This document shows, piece after piece, positions 1 through 9,291 of a stretch of DNA of 64,000 nt. The stretch spans positions 1,262,501 through 1,326,500 of the forward strand of contig JAKZZE010000005.1 in assembly GCA_024220505.1 (NCBI GenBank), in the 5' to 3' direction. The position numbers were made by a program, and so were the translations under genes. The notes below the pieces were generated by a model. That model ran no database searches. It saw nothing but the letters and a program-made list of their open reading frames with translations, and was not told where the DNA came from. Positions within the stretch are counted from its first letter, which is position 1. Each line of letters opens with the position of its first letter. This DNA comes from Rhizopus arrhizus. Its lineage: Eukaryota > Mucoromycota > Mucoromycetes > Mucorales > Rhizopodaceae.

Positions 1-917
1 ATTGAACCAGGGAGTTTAGCACCGAGGTGAGAAGAGATGGCCACTTGTGCTACAGTTTTGACAGATGGCTTCAAGGAAGCGAAATAGGTGACAGCTAATT
101 GAGTTCCATCCTCCATACCAGCTTCTCTTCGCATTTTTTGAAATCGGTTTGAATACTCTCTGTTACTTTCATAGGGGGCTTGACGCATGGAACCAACCTC
201 GACCATTAAAAGAAACTTTCTGTATGGTGTGTCAAAGTGATCGAGAACAATGGGGCGGACTTCCTTCCAAGTGTAACGTTTATCCATCAAAGCTTCTCTA
301 CACCAGGATACTTGTTCTGGATTCATACACAATGGCAGCAGACGTTCCCAATTTGAATTGAGAGATAGACCATGGGCATGAAGTACAGTTTCGAACGTAT
401 TGCAAAAGTCATAGGCCGAGTCAAAAGGGTCTGCCTTCTTTCTCCATAAAGTTTCACCACGGAGTTGCAACACAGGAAGATCGTTTGGAACCACTAAACG
501 TACTAAACCAAGATTGTTACCAAGGTCTTTTGCATCTTGTCTTTCTTCAAATAATGAAGTCATAGACTTATGAGCTTCTTTGGCAGCGACAATCTTTTGT
601 TCAAATTCCCTATATAGAGACAAAGCTTGCAAGGTTTCAGGGCTATCCGGGTCAGACTTGTTAGAATTCATATAGGTAGCAAATAGCAATAAGGCTTGTT
701 TCTTCATATCCTTAATCATTTCAAGGCTTTTACGAGCAATATCTTCAGGCTTTTGTGAGACAGGAGGAATATCTTCTTCCATAGGCGTAGCTTCAGAATG
801 CGCGTACTTACTTGCCATAGTACCAAGTTGAGTAGTAGGAGCCATCAAAGAAGAGTCCGGAGATGAAGATTGAGGAGGTGAACCATCAGTTGATTCAGTA
901 GCAATGTTTTCAGACAT
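1..917 (-). CDS. Gag of chromovirus I, second tandem copy (cut by window edge)
   Basis: This stretch repeats 5403-6319 essentially base for base, so it is the N-terminal two thirds of the Gag described at 4982-6319. It lies just inside the LTR at 963-1530. On the minus strand the order is therefore LTR-gag-pol-LTR-gag, meaning a second copy of the element continues leftward out of the window and shares its 5' LTR with the 3' LTR of the complete copy. The frame is open to the window edge. Gag forms the cytoplasmic particle that packages the element's RNA. Family assignment is by identity to the complete copy; whether the tandem arrangement is real or an assembly join cannot be told from the sequence. 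Confidence 0.85.
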   Translation of the reverse strand, partial: MSENIATESTDGSPPQSSSPDSSLMAPTTQLGTMASKYAHSEATPMEEDIPPVSQKPEDIARKSLEMIKDMKKQALLLFATYMNSNKSDPDSPETLQALSLYREFEQKIVAAKEAHKSMTSLFEERQDAKDLGNNLGLVRLVVPNDLPVLQLRGETLWRKKADPFDSAYDFCNTFETVLHAHGLSLNSNWERLLPLCMNPEQVSWCREALMDKRYTWKEVRPIVLDHFDTPYRKFLLMVEVGSMRQAPYESNREYSNRFQKMRREAGMEDGTQLAVTYFASLKPSVKTVAQVAISSHLGAKLPGS

Positions 918-962
918 ACGTATTTTAACTTTAGAATAAAGAGCAAAATTCAAAAAGTAAAA

Positions 963-1530
963 TGTTGTATAATGGTAAAAGTAGTTGAGGAAAAGGTAGA
1001 AACAAAGATCAAGAAACAGTGTAAGTACTTTTTGAGACTGATCTTTATTTCAGTTTAAGTTAAAGTAAAAATTATTCTAATTGAAGGTAGGTATTTATAT
1101 CTTATTGAGTGAGTGGCTTGATATCTTCTATTGTAAGCGTTCTTCTAATATTCAGGTACTTTAGCAAGTGTCATCTATAATTATGATTATGAAAACTTTT
1201 CATTTGTTCTTTTGTATGTCTGTCATAGATTATCTTTTATTCTGGGAATTCCTCACTGATTTGAATAACGTTATTTTACGCGTTATTTCAATTATATGAA
1301 AGATTAGCAATATTCCTGATATTGGATTGGATCTTGTTATTTTAGTTGATACTTCTTCTTATAAAAGAACTCTCATTAATACAAAACATATTCTAAAAGA
1401 ATATGTTTAATTGGAATTGATTGTATAATCTTATTTAAATAAACTTATATTTTATTTTTATTTAATTATGATCTTGTATTAAGACTTATATTTATCAATG
1501 TCTACTACAATCAGTTACTGTTCTACAACA
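963..1530 (-). repeat. 3' LTR of chromovirus I (also the 5' LTR of the leftward tandem copy)
   Basis: 568 bp, beginning TGTTGTATAATGG and ending CTGTTCTACAACA on the plus strand, so it has the TGTTGTA...TACAACA terminal inverted repeats expected of an LTR. It matches 6365-6931 with about one length difference in an AT-rich run near 1455. A TATAAATA box lies about 65-70 nt upstream (in sense) of the 10-mer discussed as a possible transcript start. The LTR carries promoter and polyadenylation functions. Confidence 0.93.
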
Positions 1531-1546
1531 TAATCCCCTCCCAGGT
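1531..1546 (-). promoter_or_regulatory. Polypurine tract of chromovirus I
   Basis: On the minus strand the sequence reads CTGGGAGGGGATTA immediately before the 3' LTR start (TGTTGTAG). A purine run at this position primes plus-strand DNA synthesis in LTR elements. The same TGGGAGGGG core reappears inside family III elements between RT and IN (31571-31600, 50060-50085, 57667-57693). Confidence 0.8.
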
Positions 1547-1636
1547 ATGATCAATACCGTTTAGATCTTTTAGGTCTACCTTGGCTCTTATTCTTCTCAT
1601 TAATTGTTGTGGAAGAGTAGCTGGTTTCTTTTAAGT

Positions 1637-4600
1637 CTATTGGTATTTTACGTTTACTTGACTGAGGATTAGATTCCTTATTTGTATTATTTGACTTTTC
1701 TTTTTTATCAAGAATTTTATATTTCGTTTAATGTCTTCAGGGACAATACCAATTCTTTGCCAATATTCAGTTATGAATTTAAGATCTGCAAAGTGAGATG
1801 CAGGTTCCCAAGTATCTTCACTCTCGTCATAACCTTTCCATCTACACTTATAAATATATTTTCCTTTAACTTTTTTATGTGTTAAGATGGCTTCAACTTG
1901 ATAGAATTTATTTGAGGATATTACTTCATCCTGTGATATCATCTTGAGTGCAGATGGTGGGTAGTTTTTAGGTAATAAATCTCCCTTTTCATCTTCAAGC
2001 ACATATGATCCACCTTGGGTGATCCTTTTAACTTTATAAGGTCCCTCATATGGAGCATCAAGCTTATTTGTTTTATAATTTACTGTTACCATTACATAAC
2101 TATTTTCGGGGATTGATACAAGTTTATGTGACGCATCAAATTTTTCCTTTTGTTTGTTTGTTATTATTTTTGTTCTTTCGTGTATAGCAGGAAATACAAT
2201 TTCTGTCATCTTTTTTATATTTTTTAAAAGTTCTGTATTTAATTCTTCCTTAGTTGCTTCATCTTTTTCCTGACTGAAATCTTCAAAGTCATTTGGATTA
2301 CGACCGAACATTAAAGTGAAGGGTGGCGTCTTAGTACGTTCATTATATTTGCTATTTAGGTAGAGTTGTGTAGAAGGAACATATAAATCCCAGTCTGCTT
2401 TAGCACCTTCGACTTGTTTCTTTATGGCTTTTACAGCACTTTGTACCCAACGTTCACTTACACCATTAGCTCTGGGATGGTAACTAGATATGAGTCTATG
2501 ATCATAACCAGCATTTTCAGCAAGTAATTGCATAAGCTCATTTACAAATTCACCACCATTATCAGATTGGAGTACACGAGGAAAACCATAATTAGAGAAT
2601 ACATCGATTAATGTTTTTACAATTGTCATAGATTGTTTATCAGGGATAGGTTTCAATATGCAGTAACGAGTAGCAATGTCAACCATAATCAGTAAGTAAT
2701 TGTTGCCATTCAAGGAAGTTTTCATGGGACCAGCTAAATCGATACCCCAACTATCACCAGGTAATGTGGCTGTTATAGGTCTTAAAGGGTTATAACCTTT
2801 TTTGATTATGTTAAATTGTTGACAGGGTACACAACTTTTTACTAATTCTACTGCTTCTTCTTTTAGATTATTCCAGTAGATACCTTTACGTTTTAAAGCA
2901 TGGTAGATTGCATCAGAACCAAAGTGTCCTTTTAGATGTTCTTTAAGAAGAAGTTCTTTACGTTCTTCTGAATCCGCTGGTGTTATGTATTCACCGTCAT
3001 TAATACTAGGTAATTTTATAGCTGTTCTGTTAAGCAGACGAGCATTATCCCCTCCCAGTTCATTGACAGGATTCTCAATTTCATAGAGACGAGAAAGTGT
3101 ATCAGGTAAGATATTATCTATTCCTGGCAGATGAACGACTTTAAAATCATACTTTAATAAAGTATCCAGCCAATTGATCAGCATTACGTTTGCTATTTTT
3201 TGCGTGTGAAGATAGGTCAATGCTTTATGATCCGTGTATAGAGTGAAGTGATTACCCCAGAGATATTTATGGAACTTTTTTAATGCATAGACTACTGCTA
3301 ATAATTCACGCTTAGTAGCTGAATAGTTACGTTCACTTTTAGAGAGACTTTTCGCCATCATGGAAATATATTTTATTTTTCCATCAATCACTTGATAGAG
3401 AACAACACCTACACCAACGTTAGAAGCATCAGTGGCAACACAGAAAGGACGATTTAAATCAGGATAGGCTAAGATTGTACCTTCCAAAAGTACCTTTTTA
3501 AGATTATCAAAGCATGTTTGATGTTTACTGTTCCATAATTTTTCAAGTGATTTTTCATTCCTCAATGCATCCAGCGGAGCCAAGAGTGTGGACGCTTTAG
3601 GGATAAGAGGTCGGAAGTAATTTATGAGACCACAATACTTCATGATATCCTTTCCTGTTTTAGGTATAGGGAAATCTTGTACATTAGCAACTTTACGAAC
3701 GTCAAGAGATACACCTTTAGGCGATATTCTAAAACCAAGTAAATTAATCTTATTTTGAAAGAATTTACATTTATCAGGATTTAATTTGAGATTTACTTTG
3801 GTCAGCTTATTTATTACTGCTTTTAAATGTAGTTTATGTTCTTCAATTGAAGTAGATGCGACTACTATATCATCGATAAAGCATCTAGCAAAGGGCATAT
3901 TCTCAAGTGCTATACTCATTGTTCTTTGCATCACACTAGATACGTGTTTTAAACCAAATGGAGTACCAATTGGCACGTATTGTACATTATTCCATGAGAA
4001 TGCTAATTTATGAGCATGATCCTCTCGCAACCTTAAAGAGTTAAATGCGGATTTAAGATCCAAAGTGGAATATACTGAAGCTCCTTTTAATTCTTCAAAG
4101 AGTTCAGATATTTTTGGTAAAGGCATTCGGTCAATAGATGATAAAAGAGCATTAATATGTCTAGGATCATGGCATACACGATAACCAGTTATTTCTCCCT
4201 TGGCATTTGTCTTTTTTACTACAGTTAAAGCCGAATTCCATTCAGTGTTAGCAGGAGCACGTTTTATGACACCATTATCCAGCCATTCATTAATCTGATC
4301 CTGTACAACTTGATGATACACTAAAGCGATCGGGTAAGGACTTCGATAAGATGTTACATTTTCTGGAGTTTCAATTGAGACAACAGATTCTGGAATTGTA
4401 CAAAAAGAACCTTTAGGTATGCCTTGATTTAATTGAATCAATGGTTTAATATCATTTATAGCAGATTGAAATTGTTCAGGAGTTCCTGCGGGGCAGTCTT
4501 CAAGTTCTGACATTTCCTTATCTACTTCTTCTAAGAGCTCACTATTGTCACTATATTTAGATTGTGCAGCTTGAATATTGTCTACTTCATCAGTATCCCA

Positions 4601-4981
4601 TTTGTATGGTAAACCAGTAAGACCGATTCCAAGTTTAGTCATAAAATCTGTACCTATACTCATGTCATGATCATTTGTTAAGTTCATTACTTCGAAGTTA
4701 TGAGTATAATTTTTTTCATTACATCTGATGTTTAATTCAATTGTACCAATTCGTGTAATAGTAGATTCAGAATCAGCCAATTTTATTACATCTTTTTCCT
4801 TAGATGGAACAATAGGAAAATTATGTTCTAGACAAAACTTTTTATTAATTGACGAAAAATTTGCACCTGTATCTAAGATAGTCATTGCTTTTACATTATT
4901 TACAAGGATAGGAAAGCTTATAGAATCATCTTTAGTCAGTTTAAAATCACGAGTAACAGTTATGTCTTTATTTCTTAATTT
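1637..4981 (-). CDS. pol: Pol polyprotein of chromovirus I (PR-RT-RNaseH-IN-chromodomain)
   Basis: Polyprotein that reverse-transcribes and integrates the element. Numbering from the first Met (4885; 1082 aa), the protease motif DTGA is at residues 6-9. The RT active site is FIDD near residue 337 and the RNase H motif TDAS near 483. The integrase HHCC zinc finger is about 645-690. Integrase catalytic residues are D in GIDLAGP (about 713), D in SDNGGEF (about 775) and E in SERW (about 812). A chromodomain (about 995-1045, WKGYDESEDTWEP) ends the protein and in this family directs integration to modified chromatin. The frame is open upstream of the Met to the gag stop UGA at 4984-4982. Pol is therefore in the same frame as Gag and could be made by stop-codon readthrough. 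The protease begins only five residues after the Met, so upstream residues are probably needed. Confidence 0.93.
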   Translation of the reverse strand, partial: KLRNKDITVTRDFKLTKDDSISFPILVNNVKAMTILDTGANFSSINKKFCLEHNFPIVPSKEKDVIKLADSESTITRIGTIELNIRCNEKNYTHNFEVMNLTNDHDMSIGTDFMTKLGIGLTGLPYKWDTDEVDNIQAAQSKYSDNSELLEEVDKEMSELEDCPAGTPEQFQSAINDIKPLIQLNQGIPKGSFCTIPESVVSIETPENVTSYRSPYPIALVYHQVVQDQINEWLDNGVIKRAPANTEWNSALTVVKKTNAKGEITGYRVCHDPRHINALLSSIDRMPLPKISELFEELKGASVYSTLDLKSAFNSLRLREDHAHKLAFSWNNVQYVPIGTPFGLKHVSSVMQRTMSIALENMPFARCFIDDIVVASTSIEEHKLHLKAVINKLTKVNLKLNPDKCKFFQNKINLLGFRISPKGVSLDVRKVANVQDFPIPKTGKDIMKYCGLINYFRPLIPKASTLLAPLDALRNEKSLEKLWNSKHQTCFDNLKKVLLEGTILAYPDLNRPFCVATDASNVGVGVVLYQVIDGKIKYISMMAKSLSKSERNYSATKRELLAVVYALKKFHKYLWGNHFTLYTDHKALTYLHTQKIANVMLINWLDTLLKYDFKVVHLPGIDNILPDTLSRLYEIENPVNELGGDNARLLNRTAIKLPSINDGEYITPADSEERKELLLKEHLKGHFGSDAIYHALKRKGIYWNNLKEEAVELVKSCVPCQQFNIIKKGYNPLRPITATLPGDSWGIDLAGPMKTSLNGNNYLLIMVDIATRYCILKPIPDKQSMTIVKTLIDVFSNYGFPRVLQSDNGGEFVNELMQLLAENAGYDHRLISSYHPRANGVSERWVQSAVKAIKKQVEGAKADWDLYVPSTQLYLNSKYNERTKTPPFTLMFGRNPNDFEDFSQEKDEATKEELNTELLKNIKKMTEIVFPAIHERTKIITNKQKEKFDASHKLVSIPENSYVMVTVNYKTNKLDAPYEGPYKVKRITQGGSYVLEDEKGDLLPKNYPPSALKMISQDEVISSNKFYQVEAILTHKKVKGKYIYKCRWKGYDESEDTWEPASHFADLKFITEYWQRIGIVPEDIKRNIKFLIKKKSQIIQIRNLILSQVNVKYQ

Positions 4982-4990
4982 TCAATCAAG
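4976..4990 (-). promoter_or_regulatory. In-frame UGA between gag and pol of chromovirus I (candidate readthrough site)
   Basis: In sense the codons are GAT-TGA-AAA-TTA. Gag and Pol share one frame and only this UGA separates them; the next codons lead uninterrupted into the protease. Known retroelements use either frameshift, readthrough or a single fused ORF at this position. The sequence alone cannot distinguish programmed readthrough from a recent nonsense mutation, because the second tandem copy is cut before this point. Confidence 0.55.
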
Positions 4991-6319
4991 AGCCATACGG
5001 TTTAGATGACCGTTGTTTACATCTTCATCATTTTCAGAATCTTCATTGGTATTTGAACGGATCGCCATACGGTTGACGCGAGAGAGAGAAAATCCTTCTT
5101 TTGCCTTGGCATTATTAGAAGATTTCTTAGCCTCTTTAAATTCTTCACAGCGGTGGCCTTTGTTCCATTCTTTACCACAATACATACAAGGTTTAGGCTT
5201 ATTAGTACCCTTATTGAGATTTGAATTATTTGACTTGACAAAGTTGATGACTTTATTAGTTCCAGATGAAACTTTACTAGTCGTACCAAGAGAACCACGA
5301 GAACTTTGTTCTTCATCAGTTAGTCTTCCACGCTTGTGCGGGTTCTTGATAGAGAAAGCAGAATCCTCACCCGAGGCAAGGACCAAATCAATTATTTGGT
5401 TGATTGAACCAGGGAGTTTAGCACCGAGGTGAGAAGAGATGGCCACTTGTGCTACAGTTTTGACAGATGGCTTCAAGGAAGCGAAATAGGTGACAGCTAA
5501 TTGAGTTCCATCCTCCATACCAGCTTCTCTTCGCATTTTTTGAAATCGGTTTGAATACTCTCTGTTACTTTCATAGGGGGCTTGACGCATGGAACCAACC
5601 TCGACCATTAAAAGAAACTTTCTGTATGGTGTGTCAAAGTGATCGAGAACAATGGGGCGGACTTCCTTCCAAGTGTAACGTTTATCCATCAAAGCTTCTC
5701 TACACCAGGATACTTGTTCTGGATTCATACACAATGGCAGCAGACGTTCCCAATTTGAATTGAGAGATAGACCATGGGCATGAAGTACAGTTTCGAACGT
5801 ATTGCAAAAGTCATAGGCCGAGTCAAAAGGGTCTGCCTTCTTTCTCCATAAAGTTTCACCACGGAGTTGCAACACAGGAAGATCGTTTGGAACCACTAAA
5901 CGTACTAAACCAAGATTGTTACCAAGGTCTTTTGCATCTTGTCTTTCTTCAAATAATGAAGTCATAGACTTATGAGCTTCTTTGGCAGCGACAATCTTTT
6001 GTTCAAATTCCCTATATAGAGACAAAGCTTGCAAGGTTTCAGGGCTATCCGGGTCAGACTTGTTAGAATTCATATAGGTAGCAAATAGCAATAAGGCTTG
6101 TTTCTTCATATCCTTAATCATTTCAAGGCTTTTACGAGCAATATCTTCAGGCTTTTGTGAGACAGGAGGAATATCTTCTTCCATAGGCGTAGCTTCAGAA
6201 TGCGCGTACTTACTTGCCATAGTACCAAGTTGAGTAGTAGGAGCCATCAAAGAAGAGTCCGGAGATGAAGATTGAGGAGGTGAACCATCAGTTGATTCAG
6301 TAGCAATGTTTTCAGACAT
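4982..6319 (-). CDS. gag: Gag of chromovirus I
   Basis: Capsid/nucleocapsid protein of about 445 aa starting at the MSEN Met (6319). The open frame extends a little further up to a TTG, but MSEN is the first AUG. The retrotransposon-gag core contains the usual W/L-rich block (residues about 130-280). A C-terminal zinc knuckle, CMYCGKEWNKGHRC (C-x2-C ... H-R-C), is the form typical of chromovirus Gag. The C-terminus is Asn/Ser/Lys rich. It ends ...MALD with UGA, followed in the same frame by pol. A nearly identical copy of the first 306 codons lies at 1-917. Confidence 0.92.
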   Translation of the reverse strand: MSENIATESTDGSPPQSSSPDSSLMAPTTQLGTMASKYAHSEATPMEEDIPPVSQKPEDIARKSLEMIKDMKKQALLLFATYMNSNKSDPDSPETLQALSLYREFEQKIVAAKEAHKSMTSLFEERQDAKDLGNNLGLVRLVVPNDLPVLQLRGETLWRKKADPFDSAYDFCNTFETVLHAHGLSLNSNWERLLPLCMNPEQVSWCREALMDKRYTWKEVRPIVLDHFDTPYRKFLLMVEVGSMRQAPYESNREYSNRFQKMRREAGMEDGTQLAVTYFASLKPSVKTVAQVAISSHLGAKLPGSINQIIDLVLASGEDSAFSIKNPHKRGRLTDEEQSSRGSLGTTSKVSSGTNKVINFVKSNNSNLNKGTNKPKPCMYCGKEWNKGHRCEEFKEAKKSSNNAKAKEGFSLSRVNRMAIRSNTNEDSENDEDVNNGHLNRMALD

Positions 6320-6351
6320 ACGTATTTTAACTTTAGAATAAAGAGCAAAAT

Positions 6352-6361
6352 TCAAAAAGTA
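6352..6361 (-). promoter_or_regulatory. Candidate self-priming primer-binding site of chromovirus I
   Basis: There is no TGG-type tRNA primer-binding site after the 5' LTR. Instead, three bases beyond the LTR end the minus strand reads TACTTTTTGA, the exact reverse complement of TCAAAAAGTA inside the LTR (plus-strand 6428-6437). That LTR 10-mer lies 65-70 nt downstream of a TATAAATA box, a plausible transcript start. This is the arrangement known from Tf1, where the 5' end of the mRNA folds back to prime. Confidence 0.5.
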
Positions 6362-6364
6362 AAA

Positions 6365-6931
6365 TGTTGTATAATGGTAAAAGTAGTTGAGGAAAAGGTA
6401 GAAACAAAGATCAAGAAACAGTGTAAGTACTTTTTGAGACTGATCTTTATTTCAGTTTAAGTTAAAGTAAAAATTATTCTAATTGAAGGTAGGTATTTAT
6501 ATCTTATTGAGTGAGTGGCTTGATATCTTCTATTGTAAGCGTTCTTCTAATATTCAGGTACTTTAGCAAGTGTCATCTATAATTATGATTATGAAAACTT
6601 TTCATTTGTTCTTTTGTATGTCTGTCATAGATTATCTTTTATTCTGGGAATTCCTCACTGATTTGAATAACGTTATTTTACGCGTTATTTCAATTATATG
6701 AAAGATTAGCAATATTCCTGATATTGGATTGGATCTTGTTATTTTAGTTGATACTTCTTCTTATAAAAGAACTCTCATTAATACAAAACATATTCTAAAA
6801 GAATATGTTTAATTGGAATTGATTGTATAATCTTATTTAAATAAACTTATATTTTATTTAATTTAATTATGATCTTGTATTAAGACTTATATTTATCAAT
6901 GTCTACTACAATCAGTTACTGTTCTACAACA
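6365..6931 (-). repeat. 5' LTR of chromovirus I
   Basis: 567-bp partner of the LTR at 963-1530, with the same TGTTGTA...TACAACA ends. It lies directly upstream of the Gag leader. Its outer end (6931) joins a 31-bp segment (6932-6962) identical to the end of the LTR of element II, showing insertion into that LTR. Confidence 0.92.
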
Positions 6932-6962
6932 TTTGTCTCTTATTTTAATACTTGGCAAAACA
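6932..6962 (+). repeat. Remnant of the 5' LTR of element II
   Basis: 31 bp identical to 14674-14704, the last bases of the 3' LTR, ending in GGCAAAACA. It shows where the internal region of II begins and that chromovirus I inserted inside this LTR. No TGG-type primer site follows at 6963. A 7-nt stretch TTGTGAA (6970-6976) is complementary to TTCACAA in the LTR at 14649-14655, a weaker hint of self-priming. Confidence 0.8.
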
Positions 6963-7121
6963 TTTTTTTTTGTGAATTCTTTATTGACTTTATTTTTAAA
7001 ACAACCCTTTTTTATTATTATTACCTACCTTACCAATATATCAAACACAAATGACTTTAGCTCTGCTGCTGCTGGTTCTTCCAGTAGTAATGCCAAAACT
7101 TATCCTGATAACGCTCGTCGT

Positions 7122-7657
7122 ATGTCAGATGTTTCTACTTTATCTTCAGAGGCAGAGTCCTCTGGAATGACCACTTCCGCAGTTTCTTCTGGTTCTCTTG
7201 AGCCTAGAATCGCAGTTCCATCCATCCACTCTTCTATTGAGGAGTTGGATTCCACCATCATCGGTGCCACCCAAGTTATTCTTAACTTGTCTGTTCGTCT
7301 TCTTTCTACGACGCCTGAGTCAGAGGAAGATAGCATGGTGCGCGCTAAGTACGAAGCCTGCTCTAAGGATCTGGAGAGACTAGTTCATACTAGAGACCTC
7401 CTCCAGCGAGCCATGAACCATGCTGTTCCCACCGCTTGGACTGGTTCACCTAAGGTCGCTCCTGCAGCCTTGAATGTTGTACCTCCAAACCTACCCCTCA
7501 TGCAGTGGAAGGGTGCGGTCTTTGACCCATCTGCCCCTGTCTCTGTGGATGTCAAGCACTGCTTGAAAAAATTTCAGGACGTAATGTTCGCACATGGTCT
7601 TGATCTTGATCAGCACTGGCTTCGTCTTCTCCCTCCTTGCTTGTCATCGAGTCAACG
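7122..7657 (+). pseudogene. Gag N-terminal part of element II
   Basis: Open frame from Met 7122 with a Ser-rich N-terminus, a helical segment and the gag block ending HWLRLLPPCLSSSQR. It is interrupted at a TA dinucleotide by Tc1 copy A. The missing continuation is found on the opposite strand ending at 10726. With one TA kept, the two halves meet in frame as ...SSQRT followed by WLDEYQ, so the coding sequence was intact before the insertion and inversion. Confidence 0.82.
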
Positions 7658-7659
7658 TA

Positions 7660-9289
7660 CAGTAGCGGACAAAACTGGTGCACAAAAATTAAAATCAACA
7701 TTGTATCTCCGCCATATGTCTGCGACTTTTGTGGCATATACCATCTGAAAGACAGTCCAAAATATACATTATGTTATGTAAACCGGAACTGTACCGGACA
7801 TCCCCCAGGCATAAGGTCATTTTTAGTGATTTTTTGCATATTTCAATTTTCGCCAAAAATGTGGTGCTTGTCTAGCCTTCTTTCAATTTTCCCCATATCT
7901 CTCCCGTTTGCTTTCAGATTCCACCGCATATTAGTGAATTTTAGTAGCTCTTAAAAAATATATAAAACCGTAGTTATTTTGTATTTCCCATTGAATCCCC
8001 CCTTTTGTTTTTACCCTATTCACTATAACAAAGTACTAGCCTTATATGTTTAAGAAAATAAGCAACTGTAAAAACGAAACTCTGAGATCTCGAACACGCC
8101 TAGTTCGTACGACAGCAGATATTTCTAGAGTAACAAGGATCTCTAAATGGACAATCAACAGGAGAAAGAGGGAAGAAAGAAACTTAATGTCTTGTGATCA
8201 TGAAGGTCTCCCGCTTTTAGTCTGAAAAGTTACTAGCTCAATCACCAACCTAAAGCTTGGACAAGGTCCGTTACACACAGTTTCTGATGCTCAGCACATT
8301 TCGAGGACCTTAAGATACAGTATTAGCAAATTGTCAGTCTGAAGGCACTGTAGGAAGCTAGATTTTGAGTCTGGAAGTAAGGAATCGAAGAATTTCATCA
8401 GCTGTATTAGCCGGAAAAAGCGATGAATGTGGTATCACGACAAGCCATTGTATACAATAGAGGGCTGGAAGTCTGCTATCTTTAGCAATGAAGCAAATAT
8501 GAACATTATGGATGCAGGTAGTATACACTAATATTGAAAGCAAGTCGAGCAACCTGAGCGATTTTTTCACGGTGATCAAACAATGAAGCATGCTGGCTGC
8601 TCTGTTATGTTTTAAGGCTGTATTATATATTGAGGACCGGAATATGTGTGTCAAGTATATGATGGTATAATGAACTCATAAATATACACATATATTTCGC
8701 TTACTTCATACCACAAAAGCCTAGCGTATAGTGGTCTAAAACGTCGTAATCTCTCGTTTCAGTATGACAATGACACAAGGCACAAGTCGACGCATGTCAC
8801 AAACTCAATATTTGATAACAGCGCTTCTGTGCTACAAGTTTAGCCGCCACTAATCCCGGCCTAAGTCCGCTTAAGCATGCCAGGTGGCAATTGATGGCAA
8901 AGGTATGATGATACGACACTAGATCAAAAAGGGTCGATGATCTTTGGAAAAGAGTAGTTAAAGAGCCGGGTTCTTTTATTGAAAATGATATACACGCATA
9001 TTATTAGCATATGCAAAGAAGAACATCCGATGATATCAAGAGATGAGATGATTATATAAAGTCTAAGATTTTAGCCACTTTTGCGGTTTTTAGAAAATAT
9101 AAAATTTTATAAATTTAAAGCACGCTTATCGCTCAGTTTTAACAATGTCATGCTTAGAACATACATAAATTACAATGACTAGTATATCCTCCTTCTAGTA
9201 CAGTTTCATGACTATTGCAATTACCATGAGCAGGTAATGGTAGTTAAAAGCTGAAAAAAAGTTTTGTGCACCAGTTTTGTCCGCTACTG
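7660..9289 (+). mobile_element. Tc1-like transposon copy A (1630 bp, dead transposase)
   Basis: Flanked by TA at 7658-7659 and 9290-9291, with terminal inverted repeats starting CAGTAGCGGACAAAACTGGT. Reading the plus strand from about 8046 gives a decayed Tc1/mariner transposase. It has an HTH-like segment (SRVTRISKWTINRRK), then AIFSNEA (ancestrally FSDE) and GPEYVCQVYDG further on, with several stop codons. Copies A, B and C are the same length and share the same stops, so they spread after the ORF had died, using transposase supplied in trans. The 98-aa open frame on the other strand is antisense to the relic. Confidence 0.9.
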
Positions 9290-9291
9290 TA

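Larger units (their letters stand above)
963..6931 (-). mobile_element. Chromovirus I: complete Ty3/Gypsy LTR retrotransposon with chromodomain
   Basis: Minus-sense element of 5969 bp. The order is 5' LTR (6365-6931), gag, protease-RT-RNaseH-integrase-chromodomain, polypurine tract and 3' LTR (963-1530). The LTRs are almost identical, differing by about one indel in a T/A run, which implies a recent insertion. Its right end abuts a 31-bp remnant of the 5' LTR of element II, so I inserted into II. The left end continues into another copy, so no target duplication can be read. All coding domains are present with intact active-site residues; the only interruption is a single in-frame UGA between gag and pol. 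Domain order (RT before IN) and the C-terminal chromodomain place it in the chromovirus branch of Ty3/Gypsy. Confidence 0.92.

Noticed and set aside
149..361. Identical 70-aa ORFs at 149-361 and 5551-5763
   Set aside because: Both are antisense shadows of chromovirus I gag; the duplication is that of the retrotransposon.
8358..8654. A 98-aa ORF conserved in all four Tc1 copies (also 11364-11660, 25755-26051, shortened in D)
   Set aside because: It is the antisense of the decayed transposase; the opposite strand reads AIFSNEA and GPEYVCQVYDG in the right order. Conservation is that of the transposon DNA.
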